A stretch of DNA of 64,000 bases from Lactiplantibacillus nangangensis (lineage in GTDB: Bacteria; Bacillota; Bacilli; Lactobacillales; Lactobacillaceae), in contig NZ_BJDI01000013.1 in the NCBI RefSeq assembly GCF_005405065.1, forward strand, positions 33,180 through 97,179, read 5' to 3'. Positions 37,586 through 47,658 of this stretch are shown piece by piece (position 1 is the stretch's first letter; each line of letters begins with the position of its first letter). The notes below the pieces were generated by a model. The model saw nothing but the letters and a program-made list of their open reading frames with translations, was not told the origin of the DNA and did not search any database. The translations under genes were made by a program, and so were the position numbers.

Positions 37586-39120
37586 TGCGGTTGCTCAAGG
37601 TGCTCAGTTTAGCGCTCGTTAGCTTGGCACTGGGACTTTGGCTCTGGCCGCGAGCCTCCCGAGAGCTGCTGGCTAAAACGGTGTATGTCACGCTGAAGAT
37701 ACCAACCGTGCGGGTGTATTCCCAAGTGCCTACGGAGTCAACGACGGGACGTGGAAAAGTAACCCAGCTACCAGTTGGGCAACCCTATTTAGGCACGCTC
37801 CACGGTAGTTATTTGCGAGTGACGACATTGAACGGTCAACGGGTCGGTTGGGTGGCACGGCGGTCAGCGCAGGTGGTTGCGACGAAACAGCCGCTTAAAT
37901 TGACGGCGGTTAAATTGTTGAATGACCGACTGGTGGCGCACGGTGGGCAGCAACAGGTCATTGTAACCGCTGGTGGGCCACCTGGGACCAAAATAGCGCG
38001 TAAAAGTTGGTCTAAGCAAGGGCAGGCGCTGACAACGAGTGAGTTTCAAGTGATTAAACGTGCTAAGACGGCAGTGGGTAGTTATTATTTGTTGCAACAC
38101 AATCAGCACGACTATGGTTGGGTGTCGGCGCAGGCCTTTAAGGCGGTGTCAGTCCATTATCAGCCAATCCGGGAAACGACTTGGCGCCATATCGATCAGC
38201 TAATCACGGCAGCTGGTATTCAAGGAACCTTGCTAGTGGCGCAGGCAAATAATGCTCGACCCAGTACTCGTAGCTATGGGATGGCAGATCAACAGACGCG
38301 CCGGGTAAATACGGCTCAAACGGTATATCCCATTGCTTCGTTGCAAAAGGCCATGACCGGGGTATTGATTGGACAACTGGTCGCGCAACATCGGTTGAGT
38401 CTGAACACCACATTGACCCGGTTTTATCCTCATTTGACTGATGCGAGCCAAATCACGATTCAAGCGCTGTTGAACCATACGTCTGGCATCTGGATGTCCG
38501 AAGTTGCACCAGCAAAAACGTTGTCAGAATCTGACGCAATTCGTTGGACGCTACAGCATTTAACGGTCACGGATCAACGTCGTTGGCATTATTGTAGCGC
38601 CAACTATACGTTGTTAGCTGGCATCATTCGGCAAGTGACAGGTCGGTCGTATGCGGCGAATTTGGCTGAGCACCTTTTACGTCCGGCCGGGATGACGCAG
38701 ACGATGACTTGGCATCAGTTTGATGAGCAAAATGTGGTTACGCCGTACTTGACAACTGGGGCACCGGCAACGATTTCAGCGCCGCTTTTATCCAGCGAGT
38801 TAGGTGCCGGTGATATTGGGACTACCGTGCTGGACTATTATCGTTTTGTGGCGGCGTTCAACGCAGGGGTGTTTTTAAGCCCTGCCATGCAACGGCAGCT
38901 GACGGCGATGCGCACGAATACCTATGCGGCTGGGCTGTATTACGGGGTGGATGGTGCGCAACATGCGACTGGCTTTGATAATAATATTAGTAATTATTAC
39001 AGTCGGACTGCCAGTGGGGATTATACCGTGGTGCTTTTTGTGAATCGGGGAAATCATTATCGCGGGAAAAGATTGGTCAATCAAATTTTGAAGAGCTTAC
39101 AAAATGGCGCTAGTCGATGA
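37585..39120 (+). CDS. Serine hydrolase with two GW/SH3-like modules and PBP-like domain
   Basis: A 511-residue protein. After an N-terminal membrane segment come two wall-binding-like modules (GQRVGWVARRSAQVV near 90 and HDYGWVSAQAFKAV near 180), then a class C beta-lactamase domain with SLQK (Ser252-Lys255). The second motif reads YCS rather than YSN. The domain clearly matches the preceding gene (LLAGIIRQVTGRSY against LLAGIIRKATGKSY). The modules suggest attachment to the cell wall. Confidence 0.82.
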   Translation: MRLLKVLSLALVSLALGLWLWPRASRELLAKTVYVTLKIPTVRVYSQVPTESTTGRGKVTQLPVGQPYLGTLHGSYLRVTTLNGQRVGWVARRSAQVVATKQPLKLTAVKLLNDRLVAHGGQQQVIVTAGGPPGTKIARKSWSKQGQALTTSEFQVIKRAKTAVGSYYLLQHNQHDYGWVSAQAFKAVSVHYQPIRETTWRHIDQLITAAGIQGTLLVAQANNARPSTRSYGMADQQTRRVNTAQTVYPIASLQKAMTGVLIGQLVAQHRLSLNTTLTRFYPHLTDASQITIQALLNHTSGIWMSEVAPAKTLSESDAIRWTLQHLTVTDQRRWHYCSANYTLLAGIIRQVTGRSYAANLAEHLLRPAGMTQTMTWHQFDEQNVVTPYLTTGAPATISAPLLSSELGAGDIGTTVLDYYRFVAAFNAGVFLSPAMQRQLTAMRTNTYAAGLYYGVDGAQHATGFDNNISNYYSRTASGDYTVVLFVNRGNHYRGKRLVNQILKSLQNGASR

Positions 39121-39231
39121 AAGTCGGCCAACGCCGTTTTATTTTTGTAAAGAATGAGTGAACTTATAGCGGTTCAATTAATTTAACGGTATCATAAAAG
39201 TAATGAAACTATTGTGGAAAGTGTGTGGACG

Positions 39232-40347
39232 ATGACTAAAAAATTAAAAGTAATGACGATTTTTGGAACCCGACCCGAAGCCATTAAAATGGCCCCAATC
39301 GTGTTGCAACTCCAACAACAGACAGACAAGTTTATTCCGATTACGGTCGTGACCGCGCAACACCGCGAGATGCTCGATCAGGTGTTGGCCATTTTTAAAA
39401 TTAAACCAGATTATGATTTGAATATTATGCAGCCGAATCAAACGCTGGCAGACATCACCAGTCGCGTGTTGACGAAGCTGGATGCCATCATGGCCGAAGC
39501 GCAACCCGATATTGTGCTGGTTCATGGGGATACGACCACGACTTTTGCGGCCAGTGTTTCGGCGTTTTATCATCAGATTCCAGTTGGCCATGTTGAAGCG
39601 GGGTTGCGGACTTGGAATAAATATTCACCATATCCAGAAGAGATGAACCGCCAATTGACGGATGTACTCGCTGATCTTTATTTTGCGCCAACCGAACTGA
39701 GTCAGGCTAATTTGCTCAAGGAAAATCATCCCGCTGATCAGATTACGGTTACTGGAAATACGGCGATTGATGCGTTGAAGCAGACGGTCAATGACCAGTA
39801 CCATCATGCCGTGTTGGATTTAGTACAACCAGGACATCGGATGATTTTGCTGACGATGCACCGGCGTGAAAATCAAGGGACTCCAATGGCAGGCGTGTTT
39901 GAGACGATTAAGAAAGTTGTTGCCAGTCATCCAGACGTTGAAGTAGTTTATCCAGTCCATTTAAGCCCCGCTGTTCAGACGGTTGCTAAACGAATTCTAG
40001 GGCATACGGACCGGATTCACTTGATTGACCCGTTGGATGTGGTCGATTTTCATAATATGTCGGCACGGAGTTACTTCATCATGACGGATTCCGGTGGGGT
40101 GCAAGAAGAAGCACCTTCGTTAAATAAACCCGTGTTAGTTTTGCGGGATTCTACGGAGCGGCCAGAAGGCGTTACCGCTGGAACCTTGAAGTTGGTCGGA
40201 ACTGATACGACTAAAGTTCAAGCAGCCATGGAGAGTTTGTTAGATGACCAGGCGGAGTATGACCGTATGGCAGCTGCCAAGAACCCGTACGGTGATGGTC
40301 ATGCCGCGGAATATATTTTGGATGCTATTTGGCAAAAGTTTAATTAA
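39232..40347 (+). CDS. wecB: UDP-N-acetylglucosamine 2-epimerase (non-hydrolysing)
   Basis: A 371-residue enzyme that interconverts UDP-GlcNAc and UDP-ManNAc for teichoic acid linkage units or polysaccharides. Family motifs are TIFGTRPEAIKMAP, VHGDTTTTFA, HVEAGLRTWNKYSPYPEE and TDSGGVQEEAPSLNKPV. ATG 39232 gives the usual N-terminus; a GTG at 39214 is possible, and neither has a strong ribosome site. Confidence 0.93.
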   Translation: MTKKLKVMTIFGTRPEAIKMAPIVLQLQQQTDKFIPITVVTAQHREMLDQVLAIFKIKPDYDLNIMQPNQTLADITSRVLTKLDAIMAEAQPDIVLVHGDTTTTFAASVSAFYHQIPVGHVEAGLRTWNKYSPYPEEMNRQLTDVLADLYFAPTELSQANLLKENHPADQITVTGNTAIDALKQTVNDQYHHAVLDLVQPGHRMILLTMHRRENQGTPMAGVFETIKKVVASHPDVEVVYPVHLSPAVQTVAKRILGHTDRIHLIDPLDVVDFHNMSARSYFIMTDSGGVQEEAPSLNKPVLVLRDSTERPEGVTAGTLKLVGTDTTKVQAAMESLLDDQAEYDRMAAAKNPYGDGHAAEYILDAIWQKFN

Positions 40348-40357
40348 GCAATAAAAA

Positions 40358-40392
40358 TGCCCGCCGTAATTTTCGAATTACGACGGGTAAAT
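40358..40392. terminator. Terminator between convergent wecB and glycosyltransferase genes
   Basis: CCCGCCGTAATT pairs with AATTACGACGGG. The minus strand side is followed by CATTTTTATT. Confidence 0.75.
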
Positions 40393-40395
40393 TAG

Positions 40396-41337
40396 TTATT
40401 TTTCTTCTTGAACGATGTAAAGTGGGCGATGCTTGGTTTCGAGATAAATCTTGCCGATATAATTTCCGATGATGCCTAAGCAGAATAACTGGATTCCACC
40501 AATGAACATCATTAATGTGACCATTGACGCCCAGCCACCGACGCTATTGCCGAACATAAGCTTACGGATAATAACGATAATAATCCCAACAACGGCTAGA
40601 AAAGCAAACAGCCCTCCAATAAAGGTCGCAATCTTCAACGGTACATCCGAGAAGTCAACGATACCTTCAATGGAATAATTGAATAACTGCCAGAAAGACC
40701 AGTGCGTTTCGCCGGCAGAACGGGGTGCGTTTTCGAATTTCAGATAGGTAGTTCGAAAACCAACCCAATTAAAAATTCCCTTTGAGAAACGGTTGTATTC
40801 AGGCATCGCCAAAATGGCATCGACCATTTGGCGCGTCATCAAACGATAATCGCGGGCGTTTGGAATAATTTGAACTTTGGAAATATGATTGATGACTGAA
40901 TAGAAAGAGCGAGAGAAGAAGGAGCGGATGACTGGTTCGCCTTTCCGATCTTCACGCATCGTCCCGACACAGTCATAGTCGCCACTTTCAAGGGTGGTCA
41001 GCATTTTAGGTAAAAGTTCGGGTGGATCTTGTAAATCCACGTCCATCACTGCGATGTAATCACCCTTAGCATGTTGGAGGCCGGCCGCTAAACCGGATTC
41101 TTTACCAAAGTTTCGTGAAAATGAGACGTAATGGACAATGTCTGGATGAGCGGCATTTAATTTGCGAAATTCGGCCAACGTGCCGTCACTAGAGCCATCA
41201 TTGATGAACATATATTCATGATGAATATCTTTAAATTCGTCCGGATGGTCGCTGAAGACCTTTTCAACAGTATTATAGAAAATTTCAATTGTGGGTTCCT
41301 CGTTATAACAAGGCACAATTAAACTCATGGTTTTCAT
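40396..41337 (-). CDS. GT2 glycosyltransferase, bactoprenol-glucosyltransferase type
   Basis: A 313-residue protein with a GT-A domain (SLIVPCYNEEPTIEIFY, INDGSSDGTL, VMDVDLQDPPELL, FSKGIFNWVGF) and two C-terminal membrane segments. This is the GtrB/YkcC/CsbB architecture, which loads a sugar onto undecaprenyl phosphate for later transfer to wall polymers or lipoteichoic acid. TAGGAG precedes the ATG on the minus strand. No GtrA-type flippase is adjacent. Confidence 0.88.
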   Translation of the reverse strand: MKTMSLIVPCYNEEPTIEIFYNTVEKVFSDHPDEFKDIHHEYMFINDGSSDGTLAEFRKLNAAHPDIVHYVSFSRNFGKESGLAAGLQHAKGDYIAVMDVDLQDPPELLPKMLTTLESGDYDCVGTMREDRKGEPVIRSFFSRSFYSVINHISKVQIIPNARDYRLMTRQMVDAILAMPEYNRFSKGIFNWVGFRTTYLKFENAPRSAGETHWSFWQLFNYSIEGIVDFSDVPLKIATFIGGLFAFLAVVGIIIVIIRKLMFGNSVGGWASMVTLMMFIGGIQLFCLGIIGNYIGKIYLETKHRPLYIVQEEK

Positions 41338-41458
41338 AATTCGTTATCTCCTAATATCCCTTTTTACTATCTATTAGCTTAACACAATGGATTTAAAGAT
41401 GTTTCAAGTTTCAAAGCATTGTATAATTGACTGAACTAAGTTAACTATTGGAGAAACA

Positions 41459-42373
41459 ATGATGAAACTAAAGGAACGTTATCCAAAAACCACCAAATGG
41501 ATTGAAATTGTTATTCGGCGGTATAACCAAGCTAATGTGAGTAACAACTCAATAGTTTTAGCTTACTATGCGTTGATGTCAATTGCACCTATTATTTTAA
41601 TTGTTGGGAATATTGTCGCGCGTTTTAATTTACAGACTCGTCAAATTCTAGCTTATGCGCAGGAATTTATCCCGAGCAACATTTATGCGACAATCAAACC
41701 AATTCTGCTCTCTTTCATTTCGTCCAGTGGGAGTGGTAGTTTGTCAATCGGGATCGTCGTCACGATTTGGTCGGCGTCGCAGATTATCGCAGCGATTCGC
41801 CGCAGTTTAAATGAAGCTTACGGGGTAACAAATGCGCAGGGGGCAATTGTTACCCGCTTGATGGCCTTTCTATTGACGTTAGGATTATTACTACTAATAG
41901 TTGGTCTGTCTATCTTCTTTACACTGAGCCAAGTTGTGATGGATGCCATTTTAAATTTAACCAATACTTCAGCGGCCTTTATTCCACGTTGGTGGGCACG
42001 GCTAATTGCTAATAAAAACGTCATTACCTTTGTTGGGATGTTCATGTTAGCAATGTTGTTGTATTATTTTGTTCCGAATGCGGCAGTACGTTTGCGCTAT
42101 GTATGGACGGGAGCGTTGGTGACGACGATTGGGTGGATTGTGATTTCACAAGGGTTCAGATTATACGTTGAGTTATTTGCACGTCGAGTAACCTCTTATC
42201 AAACGATTGGGAGTCTGATTGTGCTCATGTTTTGGCTGAACTTTTCTGGCATGTTGTTGATGTTTGGTGGTGTGGTGAACGCGTCGGTGCAAGAATGGTT
42301 TGAGGACAAAATTGAACCGAAGTCACCGCGAGTGATGCGACGTTTGCGTCGACAATTCGGTAAAAGAAAGTAG
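41459..42373 (+). CDS. YihY/BrkB family inner-membrane protein
   Basis: A 304-residue membrane protein with about six hydrophobic segments and the family pattern SNNSIVLAYYALMSIAPIILIV, WSASQIIAAIRRSLNEAYGV and GSLIVLMFWLNFSGMLLMFG. The family was once called RNase BN; its true function is not established. The start may be ATG 41459 or 41462, both served by GGAG. A weak terminator follows near 42391. Confidence 0.88.
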   Translation: MMKLKERYPKTTKWIEIVIRRYNQANVSNNSIVLAYYALMSIAPIILIVGNIVARFNLQTRQILAYAQEFIPSNIYATIKPILLSFISSSGSGSLSIGIVVTIWSASQIIAAIRRSLNEAYGVTNAQGAIVTRLMAFLLTLGLLLLIVGLSIFFTLSQVVMDAILNLTNTSAAFIPRWWARLIANKNVITFVGMFMLAMLLYYFVPNAAVRLRYVWTGALVTTIGWIVISQGFRLYVELFARRVTSYQTIGSLIVLMFWLNFSGMLLMFGGVVNASVQEWFEDKIEPKSPRVMRRLRRQFGKRK

Positions 42374-42569
42374 TGTTCGACTTTTAAAATGAGTCGGCAC
42401 GACTTTTTTTGTTAAATGCCATTAAATTAAGAACATTAGTAAAGTTTTCGTATAAAACAGTTAGGTTTTTGTGTATAATGGTGTTCGTGTGAAAAAAGAC
42501 TGTTTGCTTTCAGAAAGTTAGTACTAGTCAAATAAATCGGCGTTACGCACGCCACAGGAGGAGAATATA

Positions 42570-43283
42570 GTGATTCATCAGCTTTTGGCAGAGTTCATGG
42601 GAACCGCCTTGATGATTATTTTTGGTGTCGGAGTTCATTGTAGCGAGGTCTTGAAAGGGACTAAGTATCGTGGGTCTGGCCATATTTTTGCGATTACGAC
42701 TTGGGGTTTCGGGATTACGATTTCGCTATTTATTTTTGGTAATGTATGTATTAACCCAGCCATGGTCTTAGCGCAATGCTTATTGGGCAATTTACCATGG
42801 AGTGCTTTCATTCCTTATTCAATCGCTGAAGTCTTAGGTGGGGTCGTTGGTGCAGTGATCGTTTGGATCATGTACGCAGATCACTTCAAAGCTTCCGAAG
42901 GTGAAATTTCACCAATTACGATTCGTAACTTGTTCTCTACGGCACCGGCCGTTCGGAATTTACCACGGAACTTCTTTGTCGAATTCTTTGACACGTTCCT
43001 ATTTATTTCTGGTATTTTAGCTATTTCTGAAGTGAAGACACCTGGTATCGTGCCAATTGGTGTCGGCTTACTTGTATGGGCTATCGGGATGGGTCTTGGT
43101 GGTCCTACCGGATTTGCCATGAACCTAGCTCGAGACATGGGTCCTCGGATTGCACATGCCATCTTACCAATTAAGAACAAGGCTGACAGCGACTGGCAAT
43201 ACGGGATCATTGTTCCTGGGATTGCACCTTTTGTTGGGGCGGCTTGCGCGGCATTGTTTATGCGCGGATTTTTTGGAATATAA
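42570..43283 (+). CDS. glpF: Aquaglyceroporin (MIP family), GlpF-like
   Basis: A 237-residue channel with six membrane spans. The first half-helix motif is canonical (NPA in VCINPAMVLAQ). The second reads NLA in GFAMNLARDMGPR, where NPA is usual; the following Arg-Asp, which shapes the filter, is kept. Lactobacilli carry several such paralogues for glycerol, water or lactic acid. GTG 42570 is preceded by AGGAGGAG. Confidence 0.9.
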   Translation: MIHQLLAEFMGTALMIIFGVGVHCSEVLKGTKYRGSGHIFAITTWGFGITISLFIFGNVCINPAMVLAQCLLGNLPWSAFIPYSIAEVLGGVVGAVIVWIMYADHFKASEGEISPITIRNLFSTAPAVRNLPRNFFVEFFDTFLFISGILAISEVKTPGIVPIGVGLLVWAIGMGLGGPTGFAMNLARDMGPRIAHAILPIKNKADSDWQYGIIVPGIAPFVGAACAALFMRGFFGI

Positions 43284-43320
43284 AAGTTTTAACTGTGTCA
43301 CTATGATAGAGGAGACTTGT

Positions 43321-44304
43321 ATGCGTAAAAGGTATTTATCTATGGATACTTTGAGAGGTCTTGCAATACTTGGAGTATTGTTAATTCATGTAAGTGGTTT
43401 GTATGTTTCAAGTTCATGGAGTGGTTTAATATTGAACCAGCTATCGCGTTTTGCGGTACCAGCGTTTTTATTTTTGTCTGGCTGGGGGCTAACCATGTCT
43501 GGAAAAATTAATATTGATTATCTTGGGTATATTATTAAACAAGCAAAAAGATTATTAGTCCCGTATGTTTTATGGAGTATTGCGTATTGGCTAGTAAATT
43601 TTAAAGCAAGTATTTCTATTCATAGTATAATCGCACTAATGAGTGGACTACTACTTGGAACCACGAAGTATCATCTATATTACATTCCCATAACATTTGT
43701 ATTTTATATAGCATATCCAATTTTTAAGAAAATTGTACATTCTAATTCTGGAATAGTATTATTGCTCCTACTAACAATTGTAAGTCAGAGTATTGGTGTG
43801 ATTGGTAATGTTGGATGGATGATCAAAGGGCAGAACATCTTTAATTGGATGTTTTATTTTGGCTTTGGAATTTGGATGTCAAACGATTTTGAAGAAAAAT
43901 TACACAAATTAGAAAATAATAGGATATGGGTGTCAGTAGTTGGTGTGTTGTCTGTATGTTTGCTGTTTTTCGAGACAAAAATGTTGGAATTAAACCATTC
44001 AATTTCGCCTACTACTTCGATGAAACCATCTGTAATTGTATACTCTGTTAGTGTTATCTTAATAGTGATTGCAATTCACTTGACCAGTAGTTCACTGATG
44101 AGTGTTGGGAAAAGCTCTTACGGAATTTATTTGGCACATCCAATGATTCTTGATGGTATTCGAAAGTTTGAAGCTTGGTTTGGCTTGTCACTGAACTCTA
44201 TATTAAATTTGTTGTTTGAATTTGTTTTGGTAGTCTTGTTCTCAGTAGTTCTTACGAAATGTTATACGGAATGTTTACATCTGTGTAAACGATGGTCTAG
44301 ATAA
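43321..44304 (+). CDS. Acyltransferase family 3 (OafA-like) membrane protein
   Basis: A 327-residue protein with about ten membrane segments. It starts with the family motif RYLSMDTLRGLAILGVLLIHVSG, then PAFLFLSGWGL. Such enzymes O-acetylate or otherwise acylate surface polysaccharides. The long open frame upstream to 43150 overlaps glpF and is not used; GAGGAG precedes ATG 43321. This is where the AT-rich polysaccharide region begins, and the base composition differs visibly from glpF. Confidence 0.87.
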   Translation: MRKRYLSMDTLRGLAILGVLLIHVSGLYVSSSWSGLILNQLSRFAVPAFLFLSGWGLTMSGKINIDYLGYIIKQAKRLLVPYVLWSIAYWLVNFKASISIHSIIALMSGLLLGTTKYHLYYIPITFVFYIAYPIFKKIVHSNSGIVLLLLLTIVSQSIGVIGNVGWMIKGQNIFNWMFYFGFGIWMSNDFEEKLHKLENNRIWVSVVGVLSVCLLFFETKMLELNHSISPTTSMKPSVIVYSVSVILIVIAIHLTSSSLMSVGKSSYGIYLAHPMILDGIRKFEAWFGLSLNSILNLLFEFVLVVLFSVVLTKCYTECLHLCKRWSR

Positions 44305-44839
44305 ATGGTGGAGGTTGTTGGTCATACTGCAAGTTTTAACAGTGAATTCACAAGTGAGGACAACAGGTGCTCGAAGGTAAAAGAAGATTCATGTCCTGAA
44401 TCCTCGTAAAATAAGATTTGCATGCACCAGGATTAGTAAGACTTAGATTAAGAGCCTATACAAACGTTTTACTATAAAAAGCGTTCGTATAGGCTCTTGA
44501 AAATTTTCTTCAAAAACGTAGTAAGAGAGAACAGGTACATGATGGACCTGATAAAAATTCGGGAGTACAAGCCAAAATAATTATCAACACTGTTGTCTCC
44601 AAAGTCTCAGAAACTCAGACTACGAATTCTATACAGTCACCTAATTTTGAATGACTAGGGGGGCATACTAAATTTCGTCACTTTAGTGGGGCTATATCAA
44701 AAAATATATAGTAAGATGGTTGCACTCAAGCAATTATTTCACGTGAAATCAGGCTAAATGGTTGTCTGCAGTTCAAAAGCACGACGATTATCAATGCCGC
44801 CGATTAAATAGTAATTGTCATAGGTGTTTAGATAATGAT
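44305..44839. other. Gene-free stretch with a hairpin and possible coding debris
   Basis: A hairpin at 44450-44498 (AAGAGCCTATAC with GTATAGGCTCTT) may terminate the acyltransferase transcript. An open plus-strand frame without start runs 44493-44654 (ends VSETQTTNSIQSPNFE), and a minus-strand frame 44754-44826 (YDNYYLIGGIDNRRAFELQ) ends at the insertion sequence. They may be remnants of polysaccharide genes; I cannot name them. Confidence 0.4.
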
Positions 44840-45797
44840 ACGCTTGGTGCTAGTTGATTTGGTTTATAGTATCCACTAATAAGCATTGTTCTAGTCTAGC
44901 TTGAAAGCCTCTTACTGAGTGTGCACGGTCCTTTTCTGGATTAAAAAGACTGACCCAACGTGAAAATACGCTCTCTATTTGACGTCGATTTCGCTTCAAT
45001 AATCGGTCATCAGTCCCGGTGTGATGCATATTACGTCGCTTAGGAGTCCAAAAGTTGATGCCAATTTCAGCTAATTGAGCCTTTAATTTTCGACTTAAAT
45101 ATCCTGTATCTGCCAGTATTTGACGACACGGATATTGGTCTACCAATGTGGTCACCATGTTTATATCATGAATTGAAGCCTTTGTAATAGTGTAGGCGAC
45201 TGCGACACCTTGATTGGTCACTTCAAAGCTTCCTTTGAGCCCGTAGTACCACTGCTTTTTGGTTGAATTAAAGCCAATATTTGCGATTGAACGTAATCGC
45301 TTGGCGCGGTGATTACGAATTGGGTGACACAAGGGCATTGGAAAGCTGTCGATAATGGTATACGTAGGATTAGGCATAACTGTTTGAATCAAGCCAAAGC
45401 GAATCCACTGAAAAATGTTCATGGCGTTAACGCTAATCCGGTTGAATCGAGAACGTTCCGGTAGATCATTGAATCCTAGACTCAGAAGAAACCGGTAAAA
45501 GCGCCGTTGGTCGGTCATTCCCAATTCTACCTGCCAACAAAGTAGCGCCAACAATGTAATATCGTCTAATTTTGCGTATTGATAATTCTTTCTAAATTGA
45601 ATTGATACTGGTACAAAGCGTTGATACAACGGTGATAACAACGTAATCCATTTAGCTAGTGGTGATTGAACTTTAACGACTGATTGCTTATACTGTAATT
45701 GGTCCAACATGGCATTCACTTCTTAGTTAGTAGAGTAACTATAGTGTAGCCTTGTTGGGCTATTTTTGTACAAATCTAATCAACTAGCATCAAGTGT
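44840..45797 (-). mobile_element. IS982-family insertion sequence, copy 1 (958 bp)
   Basis: The left end starts ACGCTTGGTGCTAGTTGATT. The right end is the inverted copy with two mismatches (ACACTTGATGC...). It contains one transposase gene. No target duplication is seen (TAATGAT on the left, AACGAAC on the right), which suggests a later rearrangement at one side. Confidence 0.9.
44850..45719 (-). CDS. IS982-family transposase (copy 1)
   Basis: A 289-residue DDE transposase, apparently full length. IS982-type features include the first Asp in TYTIIDSFPMPLCHPIRNHRAK, the second region QILADTGYLSRKL, and the Glu region RRQIESVFSRWVS. It differs from copy 2 at several residues (for example RLRSIAN against RLGSIAN), so the two were not produced by a very recent duplication. 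Confidence 0.9.
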   Translation of the reverse strand: MNAMLDQLQYKQSVVKVQSPLAKWITLLSPLYQRFVPVSIQFRKNYQYAKLDDITLLALLCWQVELGMTDQRRFYRFLLSLGFNDLPERSRFNRISVNAMNIFQWIRFGLIQTVMPNPTYTIIDSFPMPLCHPIRNHRAKRLRSIANIGFNSTKKQWYYGLKGSFEVTNQGVAVAYTITKASIHDINMVTTLVDQYPCRQILADTGYLSRKLKAQLAEIGINFWTPKRRNMHHTGTDDRLLKRNRRQIESVFSRWVSLFNPEKDRAHSVRGFQARLEQCLLVDTINQIN

Positions 45798-46084
45798 AAC
45801 GAACGATAGTGCGGACTTAATTGATGTTTTCTTCGGTTGAGTGTTGTAGGTAGTTACAAGTAGTGATAGAATCTTGATATGTATACTGGAAAGTTTTTTG
45901 TTTTTTCTGCATGGGTGTTGAACACGTGTATATCTAAGATTTTTTGTATTTCGTTCACGTTGATTCCAAATTGCCGAATAGTTAATAATAACATTAGCAA
46001 TGTGTTGGGAGGAAGGGGAGATGCTTTTATAAAGCAGGCAAGTATCGACGATATTGATAAATTTATTGTATCAAGCGATCAATT

Positions 46085-47042
46085 ACGCTTGGTGCTAGTT
46101 GATTTGGTTTATAGTATCCACTAATAAGCATTGTTCTAGTCTAGCTTGAAAGCCTCTTACTGAGTGTGCACGGTCCTTTTCTGGATTAAAAAGACTGACC
46201 CAACGTGAAAATACGCTCTCTATTTGACGTCTATTTCGCTTCAATAATCGGTCATCAGTCCCGGTGTGATGCATATTACGTCGCTTAGGAGTCCAAAAGT
46301 TGATGCCAATTTCAGCTAATTGAGTCTTTAATTTTCGACTTAAATATCCTGTATCTGCCAGTATTTGACGACACGGATATTGGTCTACCAATGTGGTCAC
46401 CATATTTACGTCATGAATAGAAGCCTTTGTAATGGTGTAGGCAACTGCGACACCTTGATTGGTCACTTCAAAGTTCCCCTTAAGCCCGTAGTACCATTGC
46501 CTTTTGGTTGAATTAAAACCGATATTTGCGATTGAACCTAATCGCTTAGCACGGTGATTACGAATTGGATGACATAAGGGCATAGGAAAACTATCGATAA
46601 TGGTATACGTAGGATTGGGCATAATTGTTTGAATTAAACCAAAGCGAATCCACTGAAAAATGTTCATGGCGTTAACGCTAATACGATTGAATCGGGAGCG
46701 TTCCGGTAGCCCCTTGAATCCTAAGCTTAGAAGAAAACGGTAAAAGCGGCGTTGATCGGTCATGCCCAATTCCACTTGCCAACAAAGTAAGGCTAACAAC
46801 GTAATATCGTCTAATTTTGCGTATTGGTAATTCTTTCTAAATTGAATTGATACTGGTACAAAGCGTTGATACAACGGTGATAGTAGCGTAATCCATTTAG
46901 CTAGTGGTGATTGAACTTTAATGACTGATTGCTTATACTGTAATTGGTCCAACATGGCATTCACTTCTTAGTTAGTAGAGTAACTATAGTGTAGCCTTGT
47001 TGGGCTATTTTTGTACAAATCTAATCAACTAGCACCAAGCGT
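46085..47042 (-). mobile_element. IS982-family insertion sequence, copy 2 (958 bp)
   Basis: The terminal repeats match well (ACGCTTGGTGCTAGTTGATT on both ends). ATCAATT flanks both ends directly, which is a 7-bp target duplication and shows a simple insertion. The orientation equals copy 1, with 287 bases between the two. Confidence 0.93.
46095..46964 (-). CDS. IS982-family transposase (copy 2)
   Basis: A 289-residue transposase, full length and without frameshift, with the same catalytic regions as copy 1 (IIDSFPMPLC, ILADTGYLS, RRQIESVF). Intact frame, intact ends and target duplication suggest that this copy could still be mobile. Confidence 0.9.
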   Translation of the reverse strand: MNAMLDQLQYKQSVIKVQSPLAKWITLLSPLYQRFVPVSIQFRKNYQYAKLDDITLLALLCWQVELGMTDQRRFYRFLLSLGFKGLPERSRFNRISVNAMNIFQWIRFGLIQTIMPNPTYTIIDSFPMPLCHPIRNHRAKRLGSIANIGFNSTKRQWYYGLKGNFEVTNQGVAVAYTITKASIHDVNMVTTLVDQYPCRQILADTGYLSRKLKTQLAEIGINFWTPKRRNMHHTGTDDRLLKRNRRQIESVFSRWVSLFNPEKDRAHSVRGFQARLEQCLLVDTINQIN

Positions 47043-47658
47043 ATCAATTATTTATGTGTACAACAATTTTTGTTTCAAAATTAGCTATGTCTGATGTGGC
47101 TCAAAGGCAAAACACGTGGCTTACTAGTCGTTTGACATGACCATATGCCGTATTATTGACGGAAAATCTGATGTTTAATCGTTAGTTGTGGTTAATTTAA
47201 CTAAGGATTTAGTACAATTCTTATCGGAAGATGTATTTTTCAAGGAAATTTTATTCTCACTCAATTAGCTGGAATGGTAGCTTTTTGGAGTGTAACGTGA
47301 GGAGTACTATTTTTGGCCTTTAAAGATGAATTTTTAGCTTACTAATATATCAAAAAATTGTTAAGAGTGTAGTTGTTGAGTTAGCGTCTTGGTCACAGGG
47401 AGATCGAAGTGGTTGGATTTGTATGTAATTTATCGGAGACTGTTCGTGTGAATTTAGTTGTTTGTTTTTTTGACTTTGAGGGTTTTATTAATCCGGTTAT
47501 TTTCGAAGTAATTAGCATTTGTGCTTATCGTAATCAGGTTAGAGTGGAAATTTAACTAGCATTGCTTAACACATTACATGTTTTTTAAAATTTTTTTGGG
47601 TGTTTCAAATCTAAGTGTTTTAATTTTTAAGTTTGAAGTAGGTTCTAGGAGGAAAATG
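47043..47658. other. Intergenic region upstream of the polysaccharide operon
   Basis: About 600 bases, AT-rich, without a convincing gene. The promoter of the operon is expected here, but I cannot fix one box pair with confidence. The first ~100 bases continue, in frame, an ORF that was broken by IS copy 2. Confidence 0.4.

Noticed and set aside
43150..43320. N-terminal extension of the acyltransferase frame into glpF
   Set aside because: The family motif starts just after ATG 43321, which has a good GAGGAG site.
45879..46124. 81-codon plus-strand ORF between the IS copies
   Set aside because: It runs into the terminal repeat of IS copy 2, has no good ribosome site and matches no family I know. 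It is kept only as part of the insertion-site observation.
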